Assembly (NCBI RefSeq): GCF_009671205.1
Contig: NZ_CP045309.1
Location: forward strand, 1,860,001 to 1,924,000
DNA from: Micromonospora terminaliae
Lineage (GTDB): Bacteria; Actinomycetota; Actinomycetes; Mycobacteriales; Micromonosporaceae
Direction of reading: 5' to 3'
DNA length: 64,000 bases
Positions 37,591 to 45,529 of this stretch are shown in pieces. The first letter of the stretch is position 1; every line of letters begins with the position of its first letter. The notes beneath the pieces are model-generated. The model made no database searches. It was not told the DNA's origin and saw only the letters and a program-made list of their open reading frames with translations. Both the position numbers and the translations under genes were made by a program.

Positions 37591-38537
37591 GTACACCGGT
37601 GGATACGACCGCCACGGGCCCGGCCTCGGCCGGGCCCGCCGGCCCGGAGGTGAACCGGATCAGCCACCCGCTGCGGCCGGGGCGCTGGCTGGCCGCCGGG
37701 TTGACCGCCCTGGTCCTGGCCTGGCTGGCCTGGACCATCGCGATCAACCCGAACCTGCACTGGGACATCGTCGTCAAGTACCAGTTCGACCGGGTGATCC
37801 TGGAAGGGCTGTGGGTCACCGTTCAGCTCACGGTCGCGTCGATGGCGATCGGTGTGGTGCTCGGCGTCGTCGTGGCGCTGATGCAGGTCTCGGACAGCCG
37901 GGTCCTGCGCGCCGGCGCCATGGCCTACGTGTGGTTCTTCCGTGGCACGCCGCTGCTGGTGCAGCTGATCTTCTGGTTCAACATCGCGCTGATCTTCCCG
38001 GAGGTCGGGCTGGGCGTGCCGTTCGGCGGCCCGAAGCTGATGACCTGGGAGACGAACACCCTGGTCACCGGGTTCGTCGCGGCGCTGCTCGGGCTCAGCA
38101 TCAACGAGGGCGCCTACATGAGCGAGATCGTCCGGGCCGGCCTGCGCGCGGTCGACCCCGGCCAGCAGGAGGCCGCGGCCGCGTTGGGCATGTCCCGCAT
38201 GAAGATCATGAGGCGGGTGGTGCTGCCCCAGGCGATGCGGATCATCGTCCCGCCGACCGGCAACCAGTTCATCTCCATGCTGAAGACCACCTCGCTCGTC
38301 TCGGTGATCGCCGGCGCCGACCTGCTCACCGTCGCCCAGCGGCTCTACCTGACCAACTTCGAGGTGATCGCCCTGCTCATCGTCGCCTCCTTCTGGTACC
38401 TGGTCCTCACCACCGTCGCCAGCGTCGGCCAGTACTACCTGGAACGCCGCTTCAGCCGCGGCTTCGGCACCACCGCGCCGGGAACCCTGCGCGGGCGCAT
38501 CACCCGCAACCTGCGCTTCACCGGGAGCGCCCGATGA
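37587..38537 (+). CDS. Amino-acid ABC transporter permease
   Basis: A 316-residue inner-membrane protein. After a short cytosolic lead come several helices ([65 protein letters not shown]). The EAA loop reads [18 protein letters not shown] near residue 205, typical of HisMQ/GlnP permeases. The GTG start overlaps the stop of the binding-protein gene as GTGA, so the two are translationally coupled. It forms the channel with the ATPase gene that overlaps its end by four bases. Confidence 0.9.
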   Translation: MSTPVDTTATGPASAGPAGPEVNRISHPLRPGRWLAAGLTALVLAWLAWTIAINPNLHWDIVVKYQFDRVILEGLWVTVQLTVASMAIGVVLGVVVALMQVSDSRVLRAGAMAYVWFFRGTPLLVQLIFWFNIALIFPEVGLGVPFGGPKLMTWETNTLVTGFVAALLGLSINEGAYMSEIVRAGLRAVDPGQQEAAAALGMSRMKIMRRVVLPQAMRIIVPPTGNQFISMLKTTSLVSVIAGADLLTVAQRLYLTNFEVIALLIVASFWYLVLTTVASVGQYYLERRFSRGFGTTAPGTLRGRITRNLRFTGSAR

Positions 38538-39298
38538 CCCCGCCCATGGTGCAGTGCCGAGCCCTGCGCAAGAGCTTCGGCCGGCTGGAGGTGCTGCGCG
38601 GCATCGACCTGACCATCGAACGCGGCCGGGTGGTCTGCGTGGTCGGCCCGTCCGGCTCCGGCAAGTCCACCCTGCTGCGCTGCCTCAACCACCTTGAGGA
38701 GCCGCAGGCGGGCCGCGTCTACGTCGACGGCGAACTGATCGGCTACGAGGAGCGCGGCGGCCGGCTGCGGCCCCTGCCGGACGCCCGGCTGCGCCGCCAG
38801 CGCGAGTCGATCGGCATGGTCTTCCAGCGCTTCCACCTGTTCCCGCACCGCACCGCCCTGGAAAACGTGATGGAGGGCCTGGTCGCCGTGAAGGGCGTCC
38901 CCGCCGCCGCCGCGCGGCGGCGAGCCGCCGACCTGCTCGACCGGGTCGGACTGGCCGACCGCGCCCACCACTACCCGGCGCACCTGTCCGGCGGCCAGCA
39001 GCAGCGGGTGGCCATCGCCCGCTCGCTGGCCATGTCGCCGAAGCTGATGCTCTTCGACGAGCCGACCTCGGCGCTCGACCCGGAACTGGTCGGGGAGGTG
39101 CTGGAGGTGATGAAGGACCTCGCGGCCAGCGGCATGACGATGATCGTGGTGACCCACGAGATGGGCTTCGCCCGCGAGGTCGGCGACCACCTCGTCTTCA
39201 TGGACGAGGGCCTGATCGTCGAGCAGGGCCCGCCCCGGGAGGTGCTCGCCGCGCCGCGGCACGACCGTACCCGCGCCTTCCTGTCCAAGGTGCTCTGA
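38534..39298 (+). CDS. Amino-acid ABC transporter ATP-binding protein
   Basis: A 254-residue cytosolic ATPase of the GlnQ/HisP kind. Walker A is GPSGSGKST near residue 37, the signature LSGGQQQR near 152, and Walker [13 protein letters not shown] near 172, followed by a D-loop and the [13 protein letters not shown] switch histidine. It powers the importer encoded just upstream. The ATG lies in an ATGA overlap with the permease stop, and its own stop overlaps the start of the deacylase, so four genes are coupled. Confidence 0.93.
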   Translation: MTPPMVQCRALRKSFGRLEVLRGIDLTIERGRVVCVVGPSGSGKSTLLRCLNHLEEPQAGRVYVDGELIGYEERGGRLRPLPDARLRRQRESIGMVFQRFHLFPHRTALENVMEGLVAVKGVPAAAARRRAADLLDRVGLADRAHHYPAHLSGGQQQRVAIARSLAMSPKLMLFDEPTSALDPELVGEVLEVMKDLAASGMTMIVVTHEMGFAREVGDHLVFMDEGLIVEQGPPREVLAAPRHDRTRAFLSKVL

Positions 39299-40920
39299 TG
39301 GCCCGGCTGGACCTGCTGGTCACCGGCGGGGACGTGATCGACGGCACCGGCTCGCCGTCGCGCCCCGCCGACGTCGGGGTTCGCGACGGGCGGCTCGTGC
39401 TGGTGCCACCGGACAGCCGCACTCCCGCCGAGACGGTCATCGACGCGACAGGCCTCACCGTGACGCCCGGCTTCATCGACGTACACACCCACTCCGACCT
39501 GCTCGCCGGAGACGACGACCAGCGGGAGGTGCTGCGCCGCGCGCCACTGCTGCAGGGCGTCACCACGGAGATCTGCGGAAACTGCGGCATCAGCCCCTTC
39601 CCGGTCCCGCCCGAGCGCGCCGGACCGGTGCGGGAACTGATCGCCGCCACGTTCGGGCCACCCGCGTCCGCGTACGGGTCGTTCGCCGAATTCGCCGACG
39701 CCCAGAGCGTGGCCCGGCGCAACCACCTCGCCGCCCTCGTCGGCCACGGCACGCTGCGCGCCGCCGTGATCGGCTTCGCCCAACGGCGGGCCACCCCCGC
39801 CGAGATCCAGGCGATGTGCCACCTGCTCGACGAGGCCCTCGCCGCGGGCGCCGCCGGCCTGTCCACCGGCCTCATCTACTCCCCGGGCGTCAACGCCGGC
39901 ACCGACGAGGTCATCGCCCTCGCGCGGGTCGCGGCCGCACACGGCAAGCCGTACGTGACCCACCTGCGCGACGAGATGTCCCACGTCGAAGCCGCACTCG
40001 AAGAGGCCATCGAGATCGCCACCGCAGCCGGGTCGGCGCTGCAGGTCTCCCACCACAAGACCGCCGGCCGGCGCGCCTGGGGTGCCACCGTCCGCACCCT
40101 CGCCCGCCTCGAACAGGCACGCGCCGACGGGCTCGACGTCACCTGCGACGTCTACCCCTACACCGCGGGCAGCACCGCCCTGCACGCCATGCTGCCGCCC
40201 TGGCTGATCGCCGACGGCGTACCCGCCATGCTCACCGCCGCCGCCGACCCTGCGGTCCGCGACCGGATCCGCCACGACCTGCTCGCCGGCGTTCCCGGCT
40301 GGGAGAACACCGTCGGCAACGGCGGCTGGGACCTCATCCGCGTCGCCTCCGCCCCGAACAACCCCGACGCCCAGGGGCACACCATCGCCGACCTGGCCGC
40401 CGCGCACGGCGTCGACCCCGTCGACTACGCCTGCGACCTCCTTGCAGCCGAACACGGCGACGTCACCATCCTCAGCCACTCCATGCACGAGGACGACGTC
40501 CGCCGGGTCCTGGCCAACCCGCTGACCATGCTGTGCTCCGACGGCGTACCGAAGGGGGGCCGCCCCCACCCGCGGTGGGCCGGCAGCTTCGCCCGGGTGC
40601 TCGGCCACTACGTTCGCGACGTGGGATTACTGGACCTGCCGGGGGCGGTGCACAAGATGACCGGGATGCCCGCGGCCCGCTTCGGCCTGCGCGACCGCGG
40701 GCTGCTTACCGACGGGTACGCCGCCGACCTGGTCGTCCTCGACCCGGAGCGAGTCGCCGACGGCGCCACCTACGAAGATCCCCTCGCTCCGCCGCACGGG
40801 GTGCGGTGCGTGCTGGTCGGCGGCCGGGTCGTCGTGGGCGGCGGCGAGGTCACCGACGCGCGGCCGGGCCGGGTGCTGGCCGTACCCGATCGGCAGGCCG
40901 GCATGCCGGGGCGGCCATGA
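39298..40920 (+). CDS. N-acyl-D-amino-acid deacylase (D-aminoacylase family amidohydrolase)
   Basis: A 540-residue cytosolic zinc amidohydrolase. VTPGFIDVHTHSD carries the HxH metal pair near residue 62. Later metal-site and substrate segments are QVSHHKTAGRRAWG, SHSMHEDDVR and the conserved SDGVPKGGRPHPRWAGSF, typical of D-aminoacylases/dihydroorotase-like enzymes. It removes acyl groups from N-acyl-D-amino acids, releasing D-amino acids. One TTA codon is present near residue 444. The start overlaps the ABC ATPase stop (TGATG), and the end overlaps the next gene, so it belongs to the importer operon. The exact substrate is inferred from family and context. Confidence 0.88.
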   Translation: MARLDLLVTGGDVIDGTGSPSRPADVGVRDGRLVLVPPDSRTPAETVIDATGLTVTPGFIDVHTHSDLLAGDDDQREVLRRAPLLQGVTTEICGNCGISPFPVPPERAGPVRELIAATFGPPASAYGSFAEFADAQSVARRNHLAALVGHGTLRAAVIGFAQRRATPAEIQAMCHLLDEALAAGAAGLSTGLIYSPGVNAGTDEVIALARVAAAHGKPYVTHLRDEMSHVEAALEEAIEIATAAGSALQVSHHKTAGRRAWGATVRTLARLEQARADGLDVTCDVYPYTAGSTALHAMLPPWLIADGVPAMLTAAADPAVRDRIRHDLLAGVPGWENTVGNGGWDLIRVASAPNNPDAQGHTIADLAAAHGVDPVDYACDLLAAEHGDVTILSHSMHEDDVRRVLANPLTMLCSDGVPKGGRPHPRWAGSFARVLGHYVRDVGLLDLPGAVHKMTGMPAARFGLRDRGLLTDGYAADLVVLDPERVADGATYEDPLAPPHGVRCVLVGGRVVVGGGEVTDARPGRVLAVPDRQAGMPGRP

Positions 40921-41699
40921 GCCCGGCGGTGCGCATCGGGGCGATGGTGCGGCGCCTCGACGACGGCCACACCCTCTCCACCGACCCCGACCTGATCCTG
41001 CCGCTGGCCAGCGTCGGCAAGGTGCTGCTCCTCGCCGAGGTCGCCCGCCGCCTCGCCGACCGGACCCTCGCCGCGGACCAGCCGGTCGAGCTGCTCGACG
41101 CCGACCGGGCGCTCGGCGGCACCGGCCTGCTCGGCCAGCTGTCACCCCGATGGTGGACGGTCGCCGACCTGGCCACGGCCGTCGCCACGGTCAGCGACAA
41201 CGCCGCCACCAACGCCCTGCTGCGACTGGTCACCCTGGGCGCCGTGCAGGACCTCGCCCGCGACGCCGGGCTGCGCGATACCACCGTGCACGACCGGATC
41301 CGCGCCGAACGCGGCCCCGGCGTGCCGGAAACCTTCGCCACCGGCACCGCCGGAGAACTCTGCGCCTTCCTCACCGACGTGGCGAAGGGGACCTGGCAGA
41401 GCCCGCAGGCGTGCGAGCTGCTGCGCGGCTGGCTCGCCGGGAACACCGACCGCACAATGGTCGCCGACTCGATCGGCCACGACCCCTGGTCCGGCGAGGG
41501 CGTCCGGGTGGAGAACAAAACCGGAACCGACACCGGGGTACGCGCCGACACCGGCATCGTGTCCGGCCGGCACACCGTCGTCTACGCCGTGATCGCCGCG
41601 TTCCCGCCGGGGGAGGAGCGGGCCGCCGTCGCCGAACTGCGCCGCTGGGGTGCAACAGTCGACCGGCTCGCCGGACCCCACCGCTCCGACAACTCCTGA
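40917..41699 (+). CDS. Class A beta-lactamase-fold serine hydrolase
   Basis: A 260-residue protein with the three signature sites of serine beta-lactamases and low-mass penicillin-binding enzymes: SVGK near residue 33 (SxxK), SDN near 88 and KTGTDTG near 200. There is no signal peptide, so unlike secreted beta-lactamases it acts in the cytosol. Coupled to a D-amino-acid deacylase and an amino-acid importer through an ATGA overlap, it may cleave beta-lactam-like or D-amino-acid-containing peptides rather than confer resistance. Its last 118 bases overlap the convergent LysR gene on the other strand. Confidence 0.82.
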   Translation: MSPAVRIGAMVRRLDDGHTLSTDPDLILPLASVGKVLLLAEVARRLADRTLAADQPVELLDADRALGGTGLLGQLSPRWWTVADLATAVATVSDNAATNALLRLVTLGAVQDLARDAGLRDTTVHDRIRAERGPGVPETFATGTAGELCAFLTDVAKGTWQSPQACELLRGWLAGNTDRTMVADSIGHDPWSGEGVRVENKTGTDTGVRADTGIVSGRHTVVYAVIAAFPPGEERAAVAELRRWGATVDRLAGPHRSDNS

Positions 41700-42595
41700 C
41701 TCAGCGTCGCCGCCGCGCCGCGCAGCCGCTCGACGAAACTGCCGACCACCGGGTTGGGGTTGCCGGAACGCAGCGCCACGCCGATCTCCCGGTACAGCTT
41801 GGCGTGGGCGAGCTGCCGCACCGCCACCTCGCCCGGGTTGCGCAGGCCCAGCGACGGCACCAGCGCCACCCCGACACCGGCCCGGACGAGGCCCAGCACC
41901 ACCTCGTAATGGTCACTGCGGCAGCGGATCCGCGGCGCGAAGCCCTCCGCCCGCGCGGCCAGCTCCAGCACCGACACCTCGCCCTGCACGCCGAGGGTGG
42001 TGATCCACGGTTCGGCGGCGAGGTCGGCGAGCCGCAGCCGCCGCCGGCGGGCGAGCGGATGATCCGGAGGAAGCACCACCAGCTGCGGGTCCACCATCAG
42101 CGGCTCGACCTTCGCGTACGGCGATTCCTCAGCCGGGCTCAGCGGGTGGTCGAAGACCACCACCAGATCCAGCTCACCCTGATGCAGGCGGGGGAGCAGC
42201 TCGTGCGGCTGCCCCAGGATCAGCGCCAGCTCGACCTGCGGATGGTCCCGGGTGAAGCTCGACAGGGCGCGCGGCAGCAGTTCGGTGCCGGCGGTGGCGA
42301 AGAACCCGATCCGCAGCATTCCCTGGCGGCCCTCGCCGTGTGCGGACAGCTCGTCGCGGGCCGCCGACATCAGATCGGAGATCTGCTGCGCGTAGTCCGC
42401 CAGGCGCTGGCCCGCGACGGTGAGCCGCAGGCTGCGCGGCCCCCGGTCCACCAGCGCCACACCGGCCTCCTGCTCCAACGCGGCGAGCTGGTGGGAGACC
42501 GCGGACGGGCTCAGCGCAAGGCGCTCCGCGGCGGCGACGATGGTGCCGTGGCGGGCGATCTCCAGGATGACCTGCAGGCGTGCGGTGTTGAACAT
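41582..42595 (-). CDS. LysR-family transcriptional regulator overlapping the serine hydrolase gene
   Basis: A 337-residue regulator with an N-terminal winged helix (ARLQVILEIARHGTIVAAAERLALSPSAVSHQLAALE) and a PBP-like effector domain (GMLRIGFFATAGTELLPRALSSF onwards). The ATG at 42595 follows GGGAGG. The last 30-40 codons extend past the usual end of LysR proteins and run antisense to the 3' end of the serine hydrolase gene by 118 bases. It probably controls the convergent operon or the divergent DUF2306 gene. The palindromes in its upstream region, however, look like TetR sites rather than LysR sites. Confidence 0.9.
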   Translation of the reverse strand: MFNTARLQVILEIARHGTIVAAAERLALSPSAVSHQLAALEQEAGVALVDRGPRSLRLTVAGQRLADYAQQISDLMSAARDELSAHGEGRQGMLRIGFFATAGTELLPRALSSFTRDHPQVELALILGQPHELLPRLHQGELDLVVVFDHPLSPAEESPYAKVEPLMVDPQLVVLPPDHPLARRRRLRLADLAAEPWITTLGVQGEVSVLELAARAEGFAPRIRCRSDHYEVVLGLVRAGVGVALVPSLGLRNPGEVAVRQLAHAKLYREIGVALRSGNPNPVVGSFVERLRGAAATLSQELSERWGPASRSTVAPQRRSSATAARSSPGGNAAITA

Positions 42596-42668
42596 CGGCG
42601 GGTTGCCTCCCAGGGTCAGGACCCGGCCCGCGTCCCCGGGAAGCGGTGGCCACACCGTAGCGCGCCTC

Positions 42669-42697
42669 TTGACGGTGTACGGCGTACACCCTAACGT
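42669..42697 (+). promoter_or_regulatory. Sigma70-type promoter with an operator between -35 and -10
   Basis: TTGACG (42,669-42,674) and TAACGT (42,692-42,697) are separated by exactly 17 bases, a near-consensus vegetative promoter reading toward the DUF2306 gene at 42764. The spacer is filled by the palindrome described in the next entry. Confidence 0.65.
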
Positions 42698-42722
42698 CAT
42701 CCCTGGGTGTACGACGTACACC
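42674..42722. promoter_or_regulatory. Two copies of the palindrome GGTGTAC-GNC-GTACACC
   Basis: Copy 1 at 42,674-42,690 (GGTGTACGGCGTACACC) sits inside the promoter spacer. Copy 2 at 42,706-42,722 (GGTGTACGACGTACACC) lies just past the -10, near the expected start of transcription. Both have perfect 7-bp arms and differ at a single base of the 3-bp spacer. Such sites are typical of TetR-family repressors, but no TetR gene is in the window. Confidence 0.7.
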
Positions 42723-42763
42723 GCGTGCCATGGCCGGCTGGCCAGTGGATGAAGGGATCTACC

Positions 42764-43450
42764 ATGACCTCCTCGGCCAAGCGAGAGTGGCTGGTACCCG
42801 CCGGCCTGATCCTGCTCAGCGCGGTTCCCGTGATCGCCGGTGCCGCCCGGACCGCCGAACTCGCCGGCGGTGCGGCCGTCACCTCGGACAACGCCCGGTT
42901 CTTCGCCTCGCCCGTACCCGTGCTGGTGCACATCGTCGGCGCCAGCCTGTACTGCCTCGTCGGGGCGTTCCAGTTCGCCCCCGGCCTCCGGCGCCGCCGG
43001 CCCGGCTGGCACCGCCTCGCCGGACGGTTGCTGATCCCGTGCGGGCTCGCCGCTGCGCTGTCGGGCCTGTGGATGACGCTGTTCTATCCCCGACCGCCGA
43101 TCGACCACGTGCTGGTGACCCCGATGCGGCTCGTGTTCGGTACGGCCATGTTCTGCTGCATCGTCCTCGGCCTCGCCGCCATCCGGCGGCGGGACATTCC
43201 CCGTCACCGCGCCTGGATGGCCCGCGGCTATGCCATCGGTCTCGGTGCGGGCACCCAGGTTCTGACCCACCTTCCCTGGATGCTGCTGGTCGGCCAGCCG
43301 AGCGGGGTCGGCCGGGCACTGCTGATGCTCGCCGGGTGGGTGATCAACCTGGCCGTCGTCGAATGGGCGCTGCGCGGGCGACTGACCAAGCCGACCCGGA
43401 GGATCCAGATCCTCGCCGACGCTCCCGCCGGCGTGGTTGCCAGCCAGTGA
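42764..43450 (+). CDS. DUF2306 family membrane protein
   Basis: A 228-residue integral membrane protein with about six helices. AGLILLSAVPVIAGAARTAEL, VPVLVHIVGASLYCLVGAFQFAPGLRRRRPGWHRLAGRLLIPCGLAAALSGLWM and PRHRAWMARGYAIGLGAGTQ are standard DUF2306 segments with conserved histidines that could bind haem or metal. The ATG at 42764 follows GAAGGGA. It is the only gene behind the promoter with twin palindromes, so it is tightly regulated. The family function is unknown. Confidence 0.82.
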   Translation: MTSSAKREWLVPAGLILLSAVPVIAGAARTAELAGGAAVTSDNARFFASPVPVLVHIVGASLYCLVGAFQFAPGLRRRRPGWHRLAGRLLIPCGLAAALSGLWMTLFYPRPPIDHVLVTPMRLVFGTAMFCCIVLGLAAIRRRDIPRHRAWMARGYAIGLGAGTQVLTHLPWMLLVGQPSGVGRALLMLAGWVINLAVVEWALRGRLTKPTRRIQILADAPAGVVASQ

Positions 43451-43498
43451 TGGGGACGCGAGGTGTTCGGACGCGATCCGGGCGCGGCCTGGGAGGCG

Positions 43499-43651
43499 TC
43501 ACGAGGCGCGCGGCAGCGTGAGCCAGTCCTACCAGGAGACGTCGCGGCCCAGGTAACGGGGCTGCTGGAAGGCCCAATCGGCGGCGATCCACTACGGCAC
43601 CAAGGCGTCGAGCGCGCAGCCCAGGATCACCATCTCCTCCTCGTCCAGCAC
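43499..43651 (-). pseudogene. Decayed and internally deleted copy of the GNAT gene
   Basis: Minus-strand codons read VLDEEEMVILGC, then jump to ALDALVP followed by a stop, then WIAADWAFQQPRYLGRDVSW, a second stop, and DWLTLPRAS with the final stop. The intact gene at 24.5 kb has the same segments without stops, with 36 more codons between ILGC and FDALVPRW. Two premature stops plus an internal deletion show clear decay. The upstream half is absent or unrecognisable. Confidence 0.85.
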
Positions 43652-43990
43652 CGGGTGGCCCGCAGCTTGCGCATGTTGCAGCACCGCGCCAAGGCGGTGT
43701 CACCTGAGCCGCCGCTGAGGGCGACCCAGCCTGGTTCTGCCATGGGCACCCGGTAGGGCAGCCAGGCATGCGACGACGCCTGTCTGCATCGTGAGGATCG
43801 GCCGCTCCACCGTGTCCGGAGCCGTAGTGAGTTAACGATTTCCCACCGGTGCCGATCACCTCTGGCCGTGCCAGCACCCGCGTTTACCAGGCGATACGAC
43901 AGCATGCCAGCGTGCATGCTCGCACCCGACAGGGGAAGACGCGGACGCATCGGTCTTGATTCGGAAATCGATTGCTGAAACAGTGGCGCC
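43652..43990. other. Intergenic region upstream of the kinase gene
   Basis: No supported gene lies here. A fragment that would read AWLPYRVPMAEPGWVALSGG on the minus strand could be more decayed coding sequence but is not recognisable. The right end holds the first LacI-type operator and presumably the kinase promoter. Confidence 0.5.
43961..43978. promoter_or_regulatory. LacI-type operator 1, 13 bases upstream of the kinase start
   Basis: TCGGAAATCGATTGCTGA is an imperfect palindrome around a central CG, with arms sharing GAAATCGATT. It closely matches two sites in the GH116/GH172 interval at 53.2-53.4 kb. Its position just ahead of the kinase ATG would let a repressor block transcription. 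Confidence 0.65.
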
Positions 43991-45529
43991 ATGAAGGTTG
44001 CGGCCGTCCTGGGCGTCGACATCGGCACATCGAGCAGCAAGGGCGTCCTCGTCGACACCGACGGCCGGGTCGTTCGCTCGGCGACCCGGTCGCACGAGGT
44101 GAGCCGCCCGCGACCGGGCTGGGTGGAGATGGACGCCGACGTCTGGTGGCAGGAGTTCGTCGCGCTCAGCCGGGAGCTCCTCGCACCGGGCGACGCCGAC
44201 GTCGTCGCCGTCGGCGTGAGCGGCATGGGACCGTGCGTGCTGCTGACGGACGCCGCAGGCATCCCGCTGCGTCCGGCCATCCTCTACGGCGTCGACACCC
44301 GCTCGACCCAGCAGATCGCCCGCCTCACCGAGCGTTTCGGCGCGGAGGAGATCCTCCGCCGGTGCGGCTCGGCGCTGTCCAGCCAGGCGGCGGGCGCCAA
44401 GGTGGCCTGGGTGGCCGACAACGAACCGGAGTTCTTCGCCCGGGCCCGACGGCTCTTCATGCCCAGTTCATGGCTCGCGTGGAAACTCACCGATCACTAC
44501 GTGCTCGACCAGCACTCCGCAAGCCAGTGCACACCGCTCTACGACACCGAGAGCCAGGACTGGTACGCGCCGTGGGCCACGGAGATCGCACCCGACCTGG
44601 ACCTGCCACCGCTGCGCTGGCCCGGCGAGGTGGCCGGGACGGTGACCTCGCGCGCGGCGGCGGAGGCCGGCCTGCCGGCGGGCGTCCCGGTGATCACGGG
44701 CACCATCGACGCCTGGTCGGAGGCGATCAGCGTGGGCGCCCAAGGCGTCGGCGACCTGATGCTGATGTACGGCACCACCATGTTCCTCGTCCACACCGTC
44801 ACGGCCCGCCTGACGAACCCGTCGCTGTGGGGCACGGTCGGCGCCCTGCCCAGGACGCGGAACCTCGCCGGCGGCCTGGCCACCTCGGGCGCGATCACGG
44901 CGTGGCTCCGCGAGCTGTTCGGCTCACCGGACTATCCCGAGCTGCTCCGGCTGGCCGAGGCCTCCGGCCCGGGCGCGCAGGGGCTGCTCCTGCTCCCGTA
45001 CTTCGCGGGGGAGCGCACGCCCATCCTGGATCCGCGGGCCCGCGGCTTCGTCGCCGGCCTCACCGTCTCGCACACGCGCGGGGACCTGTACCGCGCCGCG
45101 CTCGAAGCGACCGCGCTCGGCGTACGCCACAACATCGAGACGATCGAGGCGAGCGGTGGCGACATCCGACGGGTCGTGGCGGTCGGCGGCGGCACCCAGG
45201 GCGGGCTGTGGACCCAGATCGTCTCGGACGTCACCGGGCGTGCCCAGGTCATCCCGTCGCAGACCATCGGCGCGAGCTACGGAGCGGCGTTCCTCGCCGC
45301 GCGGACCGGGTGGCCCGCATCGATCGAGGCATGGAACCCCGTCAAGGAGATCCGGCAGCCCCGGGCCGAACTGGCCGCGGACTACGACGAGCTCTACGAG
45401 CTGTACCGGGAGCTGTACACGAGTTCCAAGCGGGTCGCGCACGCGCTCGCTGCACGTCAGGACCGTCTGATGGCCGCCGGCGCGCCGGCGGTCAGCGACA
45501 CCCCACGCACCGAAGGAGTCGCCCCATGA
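43991..45529 (+). CDS. FGGY-family pentulokinase, proposed D-ribulokinase
   Basis: A 512-residue sugar kinase. The first phosphate loop is VDIGTSSSKG (8-17). A substrate segment reads GVDTRSTQQ near 100. The catalytic base is Asp240 in TGTIDAWSEA, and the adenosine motif VVAVGGGTQGGLWTQI is near 395. These are the standard FGGY domains, closest to the xylulokinase/ribulokinase group. It would phosphorylate a ketopentose made by the isomerase that follows, with which it overlaps by four bases. No epimerase or aldolase is present, so the product is expected to enter the pentose phosphate pathway directly. D-ribulose as substrate is my inference. Confidence 0.85.
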   Translation: MKVAAVLGVDIGTSSSKGVLVDTDGRVVRSATRSHEVSRPRPGWVEMDADVWWQEFVALSRELLAPGDADVVAVGVSGMGPCVLLTDAAGIPLRPAILYGVDTRSTQQIARLTERFGAEEILRRCGSALSSQAAGAKVAWVADNEPEFFARARRLFMPSSWLAWKLTDHYVLDQHSASQCTPLYDTESQDWYAPWATEIAPDLDLPPLRWPGEVAGTVTSRAAAEAGLPAGVPVITGTIDAWSEAISVGAQGVGDLMLMYGTTMFLVHTVTARLTNPSLWGTVGALPRTRNLAGGLATSGAITAWLRELFGSPDYPELLRLAEASGPGAQGLLLLPYFAGERTPILDPRARGFVAGLTVSHTRGDLYRAALEATALGVRHNIETIEASGGDIRRVVAVGGGTQGGLWTQIVSDVTGRAQVIPSQTIGASYGAAFLAARTGWPASIEAWNPVKEIRQPRAELAADYDELYELYRELYTSSKRVAHALAARQDRLMAAGAPAVSDTPRTEGVAP

